Assembly: GCF_900177515.1 (NCBI RefSeq) | Contig: NZ_FXAK01000007.1 | Coordinates: 2,402,501-2,466,500 of the forward strand | From: Azospirillum oryzae | GTDB taxonomy: Bacteria > Pseudomonadota > Alphaproteobacteria > Azospirillales > Azospirillaceae | DNA length: 64,000 bases | Direction: 5' to 3' | Shown: piece by piece, positions 20,761 to 32,447 of the stretch | How positions within the stretch are numbered: the first letter of the stretch is position 1 | Layout: each line of letters opens with the position of its first letter | Position numbers and translations under genes: made by a program | The notes under the pieces: model-generated | What the model saw: only the letters and a program-made list of their open reading frames with translations | Told to the model about the DNA's origin: nothing | Database searches by the model: none

Positions 20761-20876
20761 GGCCGCATTGTTCGGACCGCGGACGGTCGTGTCAAATTGC
20801 TCGTGGAACAGTCCTGCGTGCATCTGTACGATCCCGGTCCGTATCTTTCGTATAGGGCGCTTGGGAGGAAACAAGC

Positions 20877-21914
20877 ATGAAATCGCTGAAGGCTCTGCTC
20901 GCCGGCATCGCGCTGGCCGCGCTGACGGTTCCGGCCATGGTTGCCGGCGCGGCGAACGCTGCCGACTACAAGGCGGAGTACAAGCTTTCCACCGTTCTGG
21001 GCAAGCCCTTCCCCTGGGGCGTCGGCGGCGACCGCTGGGCCGAGCTGGTCAAGGAGAAGACCGGCGGCCGCATCAACATCAAGATGTATCCCGGCACCTC
21101 GCTGGTGAACGGCGACCAGACCAAGGAATTCACCGCGCTCCGCCAGGGCACCATCGACATGGCGGTCGGCTCCACCATCAACTGGTCGCCCCAGGTGAAG
21201 GAGCTGAACCTCTTCTCCCTGCCCTTCCTGATGCCCGACCACAAGGCGCTCGACGCCCTGACCCAGGGCGAGGTCGGCAAGACGCTGTTCGACCTGCTCG
21301 CCACCAAGGACGTGGTGCCGCTGGCCTGGGGCGAGAACGGCTTCCGCGAGATCTCCAACTCCAAGCACCCGATCCGCACCCCGGCCGACCTGAAGGGGAT
21401 GAAGATCCGCGTCGTCGGCTCGCCGCTCTATCTCGACACCTTCACCGCGCTGGGCGCCAACCCGACGCAGATGAGCTGGGCCGACGCGCAGCCGGCGCTG
21501 TCCACCGGCGCCGTTGACGGGCAGGAGAACCCGCTGGCCATCTTCGTCGCTGCCAAGCTGGCGACGCTGGGCCAGAAGAACCTGACCCTGTGGGGCTATG
21601 TCGCCGACCCGTTGATCTTCGTCGTCAACAAGGAGGTCTGGGCCAGTTGGTCGAAGGAAGACCAGGAGGCGGTGCGTGCCGCAGCCGTCCAGGCCGCGGC
21701 GGAAGAGGTGGCGCTGTCCCGCAAGGGCATCACCGCCGAGGACGACAGCCTGCTGAAGGAAATCACCGCCCAGGGCGTCGATGTGGTGCGACTGACGCCG
21801 GAGGAGCAGAAGGCCTTCCAGACCGCCACCCAGCCGGTCTTCGACAAGTGGACCAAGCAGATCGGCCCCGATCTGGTGAAGGCAGCGCAATCCGCCATCG
21901 CCGCGCGGAAGTGA
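20877..21914 (+). CDS. TRAP transporter substrate-binding protein (DctP family)
   Basis: A 345-residue periplasmic solute-binding protein. Signal peptide at residues 1-28 (LLAGIALAALTVPAMVAGAANA). DctP motifs: KLSTVLGKPFPWGVGGDRWAELVKEKTGGRI, GTIDMAVGSTINWS, NGFREISNSKHPIRTPADLKGMKIRV with the carboxylate-binding Arg region, and AVDGQENPLAIF. It would bring an organic acid to a DctQM membrane pair, but neither DctQ nor DctM is encoded nearby, and its own terminator follows at once. It may serve a transporter encoded elsewhere or act with a sensor kinase. The substrate cannot be told from the sequence. Confidence 0.92.
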   Translation: MKSLKALLAGIALAALTVPAMVAGAANAADYKAEYKLSTVLGKPFPWGVGGDRWAELVKEKTGGRINIKMYPGTSLVNGDQTKEFTALRQGTIDMAVGSTINWSPQVKELNLFSLPFLMPDHKALDALTQGEVGKTLFDLLATKDVVPLAWGENGFREISNSKHPIRTPADLKGMKIRVVGSPLYLDTFTALGANPTQMSWADAQPALSTGAVDGQENPLAIFVAAKLATLGQKNLTLWGYVADPLIFVVNKEVWASWSKEDQEAVRAAAVQAAAEEVALSRKGITAEDDSLLKEITAQGVDVVRLTPEEQKAFQTATQPVFDKWTKQIGPDLVKAAQSAIAARK

Positions 21915-21939
21915 TCCTTCTTCGCTGATGTGACGAATG

Positions 21940-21966
21940 ACGGCGCCCTCCGTGGCGCCGTTTTTT
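21940..21966 (+). terminator. Rho-independent terminator after the DctP gene
   Basis: Stem ACGGCGCC / GGCGCCGT (8 pairs) with a CTCCGT loop, followed at once by a run of T, 26 bases after the stop codon. Confidence 0.9.
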
Positions 21967-22058
21967 CATGGTCGCAAGGCACTTGCTTGTGATGCGTACC
22001 CGCGCGGATTGCGCTACAACTCCTCAACTTCGCCGATTGGTTTGCGGAGCGGGCGCCT

Positions 22059-22604
22059 ATGACGTCGGAGATGCTGCTGGCGCTGTTCTGCATCGGCGCC
22101 ACTCTGTTGTTCCTGGGCATCCGCCGTGCCTTGATCCTGCGGGCCGACCGGCAGATCCGCCGCTGCGGCGCCACCCTGGCCGCCGAACGCGATTCCCTGG
22201 AAGGCCAGGCCAACGAGCTTGAGGCCATGCAGGCAGAGATCGGGGCGATGAAGGCGAAGCTGGTCGAACTGTCGACCGAAAAGCTTATCCTCAACCGCCG
22301 CGGCGGCAAGCGCGCCACCACCACGCGCCGCTTCATCCACGAGATCGGCCGGCCGGAAGCGGGACGCAACCGCTTCGTCTTCCGGCTGGCGATGGCGCCC
22401 GGCTTCACCGCCCGTCCCGACGCCAAGGCGGTGGTTCACCCCGCCATCTGGCGCTTCGAGAACGAGGCGCAGGTCTGGGCCTCCGATTTCGCCGCCGCCC
22501 AGATGCTGACCCGCAACATCTTCCACGACGGGGTGGGCGTGACGGTTTCCAGCGAGGGCGCGGACGAAGAGGCGGTTGCCGGAGCCGGAGCCGTCGGGCC
22601 ATGA
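22059..22604 (+). CDS. Membrane-anchored coiled-coil protein of unknown function
   Basis: I do not recognise this 181-residue protein. An N-terminal membrane helix (about 4-20, LLALFCIGATLLFLGI) is followed by a charged coiled coil (about 25-75; LAAERDSLEGQANELEAMQAEIGAMKAK), a basic stretch (NRRGGKRATTTRR), and a compact C-terminal domain (residues 100-165) ending in VWASDFAAAQMLTRNIFHDGVGVTVS. It probably faces the cytoplasm. Its stop overlaps the start of the next gene (ATGA), which encodes a protein with the same architecture, so the pair is very likely made together and may form a hetero-oligomer. Confidence 0.7.
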   Translation: MTSEMLLALFCIGATLLFLGIRRALILRADRQIRRCGATLAAERDSLEGQANELEAMQAEIGAMKAKLVELSTEKLILNRRGGKRATTTRRFIHEIGRPEAGRNRFVFRLAMAPGFTARPDAKAVVHPAIWRFENEAQVWASDFAAAQMLTRNIFHDGVGVTVSSEGADEEAVAGAGAVGP

Positions 22605-23095
22605 CCGTCGTCTGGCTGCTGGGGGCGGTCACCAGCCTTGGCGTCGGCATGCTGGGCGAACGGATCCTCGGCATCCGCGCCCGCCGCCAGTCGGAGAAGC
22701 TGGCCGCACTGAAGGAGCGGCTGGACGTCTACGCCAATTACGCCAAGCTCGCCGCCGTCCGCCGGGTGGAGGCGGAGGAAACGCTGGCCGGCCTGCGCCA
22801 CGAGGTGGCGGAGGTCGAGGGCGAGATCCTGTCCCTGCAGTCCGCCATGACCGACGATTTGGCCCTGGCGCCGATGGAGTTCCACTGCGTCGACCGCGTC
22901 GCCCGCTCCAGCGGCCCGCTGTGGTATGTCGCGGTGGAGGCGCTGGACGCCACCGCCCCCTGGACCGGCGTGCGAACCTATGCCGTCGCCGCCGACAGCG
23001 CGGAGGACGCCCGCAAGCGGATTGCCGAACGCCACCCCTCCCCCACCGCTTTCGCCATCTCCCCCGCCGCCCCTCTGGTGCTGCCGGAGGGTTGA
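22601..23095 (+). CDS. Second membrane-anchored coiled-coil protein of unknown function
   Basis: A 164-residue protein with the same plan as its upstream partner: an N-terminal hydrophobic helix (VVWLLGAVTSLGVGMLG), a coiled coil (about 30-80; KLAALKERLDVYANYAKLAAVRRVEAEETLAGLRHEVAEVEGEI), then a C-terminal domain (FHCVDRVARSSGPLWYVAVEAL...AADSAEDARKRIAERHP). The C-terminal domains of the two proteins look distantly alike, which suggests old duplication. No catalytic motif seen. The ATGA overlap with the upstream gene is the main evidence that both are real. Confidence 0.7.
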   Translation: MTVVWLLGAVTSLGVGMLGERILGIRARRQSEKLAALKERLDVYANYAKLAAVRRVEAEETLAGLRHEVAEVEGEILSLQSAMTDDLALAPMEFHCVDRVARSSGPLWYVAVEALDATAPWTGVRTYAVAADSAEDARKRIAERHPSPTAFAISPAAPLVLPEG

Positions 23096-23145
23096 GAGGG
23101 GTCGGTGTTGAGGGGGTGGGGGCAAAAACCGACAACTCCGCAAGG

Positions 23146-23172
23146 AAAAAGGGCGCCCCAACCGGAGCGCCC
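23146..23172 (-). terminator. Rho-independent terminator of acsA
   Basis: On the minus strand the stem GGGCGC/GCGCCC (23172-23151, 10-base loop) is followed by five T (23150-23146), 23 bases after the acsA stop. Confidence 0.75.
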
Positions 23173-23194
23173 CCTCTTCCCCATCAACCGCCGA

Positions 23195-25135
<1,941 letters not shown>

Positions 25136-25525
25136 GAGTGCGATTCCCCCGTGGTGCTTCCGAATTGGCCGGAAGATGTTGCAGGGCGGCGGGCCGCCGC
25201 CCGGAATTGAGCGGCATTATCCACACAAGTTGCGGGACGAACAAGCAAATCGGCCCCTGCAGGCCCCCCGACCAAAGGAGGATTGTGTCGCTGATTTTGC
25301 AGCGCGAGACTGTTTCTTCCCCAAGCATACCAAGGCACGCAGCTTTCGGCGCCGTTCGGGCCCGAAGCATGGACGACCGCGTGCCGCGACCATCCGCCGC
25401 GCCGCGGTGCAGCATGGGCCATGTCGGCCCTGTAACGAACAGTCCCTTGCTTAACCCGACCTTAACCGACCGACAGCTATAGAGTTGCTGCATCACGGTA
25501 ACGATCATCGGCGGCAAGGATCGCA
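25136..25525. other. Intergenic region between acsA and a small gene
   Basis: A 390-base divergent promoter region. No coding sequence is convincing. A TATAGA (25478-25483) lies 43 bases before the small plus-strand gene and could be its -10, but no good -35 is at the right distance. The acsA promoter was not identified. The tract 25440-25470 holds two CTTAACC repeats (CTTAACCCGACCTTAACC), possibly an operator. Confidence 0.4.
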
Positions 25526-25750
25526 ATGGCCAGCACCACCAACGCGGACGATCTTCCCGAAGCGGGCGACACCGCCGGCCGCCTGACCGGTCTGGCCGAC
25601 GGCATCAGCCTGACGGCCATCGACGCCACGCTGCGCGCCCTGGGCGCGCCCCTCACCGCCACCTCCGCCGCCGGCATGGCCGACATCGCCCGACGCATGC
25701 TGCAGGCGACCAACGACTTCCGCGCGGCGATGCAGGACGCGGCGGAGTAG
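25526..25750 (+). CDS. Small helical protein of unknown function
   Basis: A 74-residue acidic, Ala/Thr-rich protein with no membrane helix or signal peptide. The second half (ISLTAIDATLRALGAPLTATSAAGMADIARRMLQATNDFRAAMQDAAE) should form helices. An AAGGA lies six bases before the ATG and codon use matches neighbours, so it looks real. I do not recognise the family. Confidence 0.55.
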   Translation: MASTTNADDLPEAGDTAGRLTGLADGISLTAIDATLRALGAPLTATSAAGMADIARRMLQATNDFRAAMQDAAE

Positions 25751-25804
25751 GTCTTTCTAAGTAAGTGGTGAGTGGGGGTAAGTGTTACCTCACCCCGCAC
25801 ACTC

Positions 25805-26224
25805 TCAAGCCGGAACACCCACTCCCGCCAGATCGCACACGCGGGCCCATTCCTCCTCGCTGACCGGGCAGACCGACAGGCGGGACTGGCGGACCAGGGC
25901 CATCGACTGCAGCAGCGGGTCGGCCTTGATCTGCTTCAGCGTGACGGGCGTCTTCACCGGCATCACCGGGGCCACGTCGACCATGCCGAAGCGGCCGGAC
26001 TCGTCGCTGGGGTCCGGGTAATAGGTGCGGACGATCTCGACGATGCCGACGATCTCCAGCCCTTCGTTGGAGTGATAGAAGAAGGCGCGGTCGCCCACCT
26101 CCATCGCCTTCAGATTGTTGGACGCCTGGTAATTGCGCACCCCGTCCCAATGGGTCCGGCCGTCGGCGACCATGCGGTCCCAGGAATATTTGAACGGCTC
26201 GGATTTCACCAGCCAATAGGCCAT
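25805..26224 (-). CDS. EVE (PUA-like) domain protein
   Basis: A 139-residue single-domain EVE protein. The family opening MAYWLVKSEPFKYSWDRM is followed by WDGVRNYQASNNLKAMEVGDRAFFYHSNEGLEIVGIVEI, the pocket-forming strands that give EVE/PUA-like proteins their ability to bind modified bases in RNA or DNA. No fused nuclease, so it is the standalone house-keeping type. Start at MAYWL just before the conserved strand. It lies 17 bases after the YciI-like gene on the same strand; the two are usually neighbours in alphaproteobacteria. Confidence 0.93.
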   Translation of the reverse strand: MAYWLVKSEPFKYSWDRMVADGRTHWDGVRNYQASNNLKAMEVGDRAFFYHSNEGLEIVGIVEIVRTYYPDPSDESGRFGMVDVAPVMPVKTPVTLKQIKADPLLQSMALVRQSRLSVCPVSEEEWARVCDLAGVGVPA

Positions 26225-26241
26225 CTCCGGCGCTCTCCCGC

Positions 26242-26526
26242 TCAGGCCTTGGGGTAGACGCGGCGCCAGGGCCGGATCGTCACGCTGTCGAACAGGCCGG
26301 CCTTGGCATAGGGATCGCCGGCGGCGAAATCCTGTGCCGCGGCGGCATCGGCGCACTCGACGAGCAGCAGGCTGCCGACCATGCCGCTCTGGTCGTCCGA
26401 CAGCAGCGGACCGGCGACGAAGATGCGGTCGGCGTTGGCCTCCAGATAGGCCAGATGCTCGGCACGGTTGGCGGCGCGGATATCGGCGGCACCCGCCTTG
26501 TCGACGCAATGGAACATGAACAGCAT
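26242..26526 (-). CDS. YciI-family protein
   Basis: A 94-residue ferredoxin-like-fold protein: MLFMFHCVDKAGAADIRAANRAEHLAYLEANADRI, GPLLSDDQSGMVGSLLLVECADAAAAQDFAAGDPYAKAGLFDSVTIRPWRRV. The conserved His in RAEHLAY and Asp in the AxDPY-like motif (GDPYAKAG) fit the YciI active-site pair. The biochemical role of the family is mostly unproven. Co-directional with the EVE gene, 17 bases apart. Confidence 0.93.
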   Translation of the reverse strand: MLFMFHCVDKAGAADIRAANRAEHLAYLEANADRIFVAGPLLSDDQSGMVGSLLLVECADAAAAQDFAAGDPYAKAGLFDSVTIRPWRRVYPKA

Positions 26527-26600
26527 GCGGCTCGCTCCTTCATACGGTGGAGCGGGAGCCTAGCGCAGGGAAGGAGGATGGGAAAGCGTCGGCTGAAGCG

Positions 26601-27230
26601 TCACACCACCACGCGCGGACGCCGCGGCAGTGCCTTGCCACCCTTGCAGGGGGAATAACCGCCGGGGGCGATGCGGCCCGGATTGATCCCGGTGCGATGG
26701 ATCTCGCCGAAGCCGCGCAGCCCCATCTCCGCGGCGGCGGCCAGCGCGATACGGCCGCAGGCCTCGGCGTCGCTGCCGGCATGGTGGTGTTCCAGCGCGA
26801 TGCCCAGGAAGTCGGCCAGATGGTTCAGCCGGTGCGCCGTCAGCGTCGGCCAGGCGCGCCGCGCCATCACCACGGTGCAGAGATAGTCGCAGGCCGGCCA
26901 GTCCAGGCCATAGTCGGTCAGGGTGTGGCGCAGCACGCTGATGTCGAAGGCGGCATTGTGGGCCAGGATCAGCCGGCCCTGCACCCGTTCGCGCAAGGTC
27001 GCCCACACCTCCGGGAATTCGGGGGCGTCGGCGACGTCCGCCTCCCGGATGCCGTGGATGGCGCTGTTGAAGGAGTTGAAGCGCAGCTCGCGCGGGCGGA
27101 TCAGATGCTCCTCCGTCCGGGTCACGCGGCCGTCCTCGATCCAGGCGACGCCGATGGAGCAGGCGCTGGTGCGGGTCTCGTTGGCGGTTTCGAAATCGAT
27201 GGCGACGGCGTGGCCGGAAATGACGGTCAT
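26601..27230 (-). CDS. DEDDh 3'-5' exonuclease (DnaQ-like)
   Basis: A 209-residue exonuclease of the DnaQ superfamily. The three Exo motifs are visible: AIDFETANE (Exo I, D-x-E), LAHNAAFDISVLRHTL (Exo II) and HHHAGSDAEACGRIAL (Exo III with the DEDDh-type His). The middle LCTVVMARRAWPTLTAHRLNHLADFLGI is typical. Start at MTVISGHAVAIDFE. It could be a polymerase proofreading-like or a repair/RNA-trimming exonuclease; it is not the dnaQ epsilon subunit proper, which has a clamp-binding tail. The basic C-terminal end (KGGKALPRRPRVVV) could bind nucleic acid. Confidence 0.88.
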   Translation of the reverse strand: MTVISGHAVAIDFETANETRTSACSIGVAWIEDGRVTRTEEHLIRPRELRFNSFNSAIHGIREADVADAPEFPEVWATLRERVQGRLILAHNAAFDISVLRHTLTDYGLDWPACDYLCTVVMARRAWPTLTAHRLNHLADFLGIALEHHHAGSDAEACGRIALAAAAEMGLRGFGEIHRTGINPGRIAPGGYSPCKGGKALPRRPRVVV

Positions 27231-27252
27231 TGAGATCCGATGAACAGGCAGG

Positions 27253-27855
27253 TCACAGGCGCAGAATGCTTGCAAGATCCTCGGGCAGCGCATCTTCCGC
27301 CGCCAGGACCCGCAGCTTCAACAGGCTGGCGACCGCCATGGCGTCGGTGATGGCACCGTCCATCACCAGGTCGATCACCTCGGCGAAGGGCAGGCGGCGC
27401 ACCGCCAGGACCTCGGTCTCGTCGGGAGCGGAGTCGCCCTGCTCCAGTCCCCAGGCGACGAAGGTATAGGCGACCTCGTCGGTGATGCAGTTGGACAGGT
27501 GCAGCTTCATCAGCGGCATCCAGCGCCGCGCCGTCAGGCCGGTCTCCTCGCGCAGCTCGCGCGCCGCGGATTCCTGCGGCTCCAACCCCTTGCGCCCGCC
27601 GCCTTCGGGGATTTCCCAGCTGTATTGCTTCAGCGGGAAGCGGTACTGACCGACCAGCGTCACCGTGCCGTCGTCATGGATCGGCACGACGCCGGTGGCG
27701 ATGCTGCGGGGATGGACGACGCCGTAGATTCCCGGGGCGCCCTTCGGGGTCAGAACCTTGTGTTCGACCACCTCCATCCAGGCGTTTTCGTATTTCGTCG
27801 TGCTGGTCAGCACGGTCCAGGGATTGCCGGTGTCCTCACCGGTTTCGATCGGCAC
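27253..27855 (-). CDS. NUDIX hydrolase, probable ADP-sugar/nucleotide-sugar pyrophosphatase
   Basis: A 200-residue NUDIX protein. The NUDIX box GGRKGLEPQESAARELREETGL is intact (GX5EX7REUXEEXGU). The N-terminal part (TKYENAWMEVVEHKVLTPKGAPGIYGVVH) and the acidic C-terminal part resemble ADP-ribose pyrophosphatases. I chose a GTG start (VPIETGEDTG) because AAGGGGG lies upstream at good distance; in-frame sequence continues upstream but is of lower GC and non-conserved. It is 22 bases upstream of the exonuclease gene on the same strand, so the two may be one transcript. Confidence 0.85.
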   Translation of the reverse strand: MPIETGEDTGNPWTVLTSTTKYENAWMEVVEHKVLTPKGAPGIYGVVHPRSIATGVVPIHDDGTVTLVGQYRFPLKQYSWEIPEGGGRKGLEPQESAARELREETGLTARRWMPLMKLHLSNCITDEVAYTFVAWGLEQGDSAPDETEVLAVRRLPFAEVIDLVMDGAITDAMAVASLLKLRVLAAEDALPEDLASILRL

Positions 27856-28003
27856 GCGAAGCCCCCTTCGTCGGTTGCGGCCGGAGTATAGTGAGGCAGC
27901 ACCTCTGCCGCAATGCCCACACACAGCATGCCCACAGACAAAAACCGGTAAAATTTTCAAACAATTGGAGAAAACGAAGTCGAAATGGTTAAATAATGGT
28001 TTC

Positions 28004-28032
28004 TTGACAGACAAATCGGTCACGCCTACTTC
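28004..28032 (+). promoter_or_regulatory. Candidate sigma-70 promoter of the methyltransferase gene
   Basis: A perfect TTGACA (28004-28009), then 17 bases, then TACTTC (28027-28032), in an AT-rich tract (27890-28060) unusual for this genome. It ends 84 bases before the ATG of the plus-strand methyltransferase gene. The rest of the 260-base gap (27856-28115) holds nothing else I can name. Confidence 0.5.
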
Positions 28033-28115
28033 TAAATCACAGCGCCGAATGCCTATGTCATGCCTCAGAAGGGGTGGTATGGTAGGGCGCCCCTTGACCT
28101 GGAAAGGACAGATGC

Positions 28116-29183
28116 GTGGTTCCGCAGATCAGTCCGCAGGATTTGGAGCGGTGGCGTAACCCCGACTGGCGCATCCGTTTGGCCGCCTGGTGGGAGGGTT
28201 ATGACCTGTCCCGCCTGCCCCGCGTCTCGCACCGGTCTGACCTGCGTAACTTGGCGGAGCGGCGCCATCCCAGTCCGGTGGATGCGGTCGGCACTGCCGT
28301 CCGGCCTGTGGCGGTGTCGGATCCGGCATTGCCCGACCCGGCATCGTCTGACCCGGCGGCCGGCGGCAATCCGGAACTGGAGCGTCTGGCGCTGATGCAG
28401 CTCGACCGCCACGGCGAACCCGTCTGGTCGCCGGCGCGCAGCGAGGGGGCTCAGCTTCTGTGGGGCCAGGACATGACCGGCCCGGAAGAGGCGGCGTGGA
28501 TGGTCGACTCCGTCCGCTCCTTCGGGCTGAACCCGGCCAAGAGCGTGCTGGACCTGTCGGCCGGCCTCGGCGGCACCGCCCGCGCGCTGGTGGAAAGCTG
28601 CGACACCTGGGTGACCGGGCTGGAGCCGTCGCCGCTGCTGGCGAAGCTGGCGATGGACCGGTCGATGGCGCTGGGCCTGTCGAAGAAGGCGCCGATCGCC
28701 CAGTATGATCCGGAGCATTTCAATCAGGCCGGCAGCTTCGACCTCGTGATGGCCGACCGCATCGTCCACCGGCTGCGCGACAAGGAGCTGTTCCTCGACC
28801 GTGTTGGCGACTGCGTGAAGCCCAAGGGCGGCATCGCCCTGTTCGATTACGTGATCGACGGCACTCCCGGCTCCTGGGACGCCTGGAACGGCTGGCGGGA
28901 GGAGGAGCCGATGGAGGTCTATCCCTGGACCGCCACCCGCATGGCCGACGAGCTGACCCAGCGCAACCTCGACCTCCGCATTTCGGAGGATCTGACCCAG
29001 CTGCACCGCCGCCACATCATCGACCGCGTGCGCAGGCTGGCCGACACGCTGGCGAACGCCGTCCCGCCGCCGGCCCCGGTGCTGGCGGCGCTGAAGCGGG
29101 AGCTTGCGCTGTGGTGGGCGCGGCTGCGGGTGCTGGGCAGCGGCCTGCGCTTCGTCCGTTATGTGGCGATGAAGCCGGCGTGA
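28116..29183 (+). CDS. SAM-dependent class I methyltransferase
   Basis: A 355-residue protein with a central Rossmann methyltransferase domain (about residues 130-260). Motif I is VLDLSAGLGGTARALVE, followed by WVTGLEPSPLLAKLA and, in motif IV position, FDLVMADRIVHRLRDKELFLDRV, then a post-motif GGIALFDYVID. The N-terminal 100 residues are Pro/Asp-rich and variable; the C-terminal 80 are helical (DRVRRLADTLANAVPP...LALWWARLRVLG). It resembles sarcosine/phosphoethanolamine-type methyltransferases in arrangement, but the acceptor is unknown. It stands alone with its own promoter. Confidence 0.8.
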   Translation: MVPQISPQDLERWRNPDWRIRLAAWWEGYDLSRLPRVSHRSDLRNLAERRHPSPVDAVGTAVRPVAVSDPALPDPASSDPAAGGNPELERLALMQLDRHGEPVWSPARSEGAQLLWGQDMTGPEEAAWMVDSVRSFGLNPAKSVLDLSAGLGGTARALVESCDTWVTGLEPSPLLAKLAMDRSMALGLSKKAPIAQYDPEHFNQAGSFDLVMADRIVHRLRDKELFLDRVGDCVKPKGGIALFDYVIDGTPGSWDAWNGWREEEPMEVYPWTATRMADELTQRNLDLRISEDLTQLHRRHIIDRVRRLADTLANAVPPPAPVLAALKRELALWWARLRVLGSGLRFVRYVAMKPA

Positions 29184-29406
29184 CTCGCTCAATGTTCATA
29201 TGAGTAAAGAACGAATCCGCAGAGACGTCATAGGATGATGGACGGGGTCGGCCCCGCCGCCGCCCGGCAGGGAGGTGACGGCACGACCCCCGTCAACCAT
29301 GCCCATGCCCGCGCTTTCTTGGAGCCATGCGTTTGATCTGCCGGGGCTTCACCCTACATCTTGCCTGCATGATGTACGGGCGCCCGCGTGGCCGCCCCAG
29401 TCTTTT

Positions 29407-29465
29407 GGACGATCTTTAGGGTCATTTGACCGATCGTCCTTTGGACCGTCATCACCTGGACCGTA
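29407..29465 (+). promoter_or_regulatory. Inverted and direct repeats in the acnA leader region
   Basis: GGACGATC (29407-29414) pairs with GATCGTCC (29432-29439), with an inner GGTC-ATTT-GACC hairpin. The unit TTGGACGATC is echoed as TTGGACCGTC (29441-29450) and CTGGACCGTA (29456-29465). The cluster lies 65-125 bases before the acnA start in a 347-base gap that has no gene. It may be an operator or an mRNA structure that controls aconitase. Confidence 0.45.
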
Positions 29466-29530
29466 ACCGAAGCGCTCTCCCAAGCGCCGACCAAGGCGCA
29501 CGCCCGACCCAAACGCCAAGGAGGCTTCCC

Positions 29531-32218
<2,688 letters not shown>

Positions 32219-32240
32219 GGCTGCCGGAGTTCGGATAAGG

Positions 32241-32275
32241 AAAGGGCCGCCCCCGCCGGGGAGCGGCCCTTTCTT
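32241..32275 (+). terminator. Rho-independent terminator of acnA
   Basis: Stem AAAGGGCCGC (32241-32250) / GCGGCCCTTT (32263-32272), 12-base loop, T-rich tail TTTCTTCT. Starts 22 bases after the stop. Confidence 0.9.
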
Positions 32276-32305
32276 CTGTGGGAGGTGCGGAGGTTGCATT
32301 ACACC

Positions 32306-32429
32306 TTGCCCCCTCCCCAACCCTCCGCCGCCTTCGGCGGGAGAGAGGGATGACGTCGCATCGCAAATCTGCCCTCTCCTGCCGAAGGCGGGGGAGGGAG
32401 GGGCCCGCGAAGCGGGAGGGTGGGGGCAA
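32306..32429. repeat. Intergenic GC-rich inverted repeat, copy 2
   Basis: Begins TTGCCCCCTCCCCAACCCTCC and ends GGGAGGGTGGGGGCAA, with inner palindromes (GCCGCCTTCGGCGG; CCCGCGAAGCGGG). Same ends as 18208-18315 and 58598-58710. It separates the convergent acnA and hybrid kinase genes. Confidence 0.75.
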
Positions 32430-32447
32430 CCCCGCAGCGGCCCCCCC

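Noticed and set aside
25769..25801. Possible hairpin between the small gene and the EVE gene
   Set aside because: Only a five-base stem (GGTAA/TTACC) with bulged extension and no T run; too weak to list as a terminator.
25477..25818. Minus-strand frame overlapping the small gene at 25526
   Set aside because: Its translation is Arg/Ser/Ala-rich and shadow-like, and it conflicts with the better supported plus-strand gene that has a ribosome-binding site.
29426..29530. Upstream ATG for aconitase
   Set aside because: GTG at 29531 has an AAGGAGG site six bases upstream and matches AcnA N-termini; the 35-codon extension is non-conserved.
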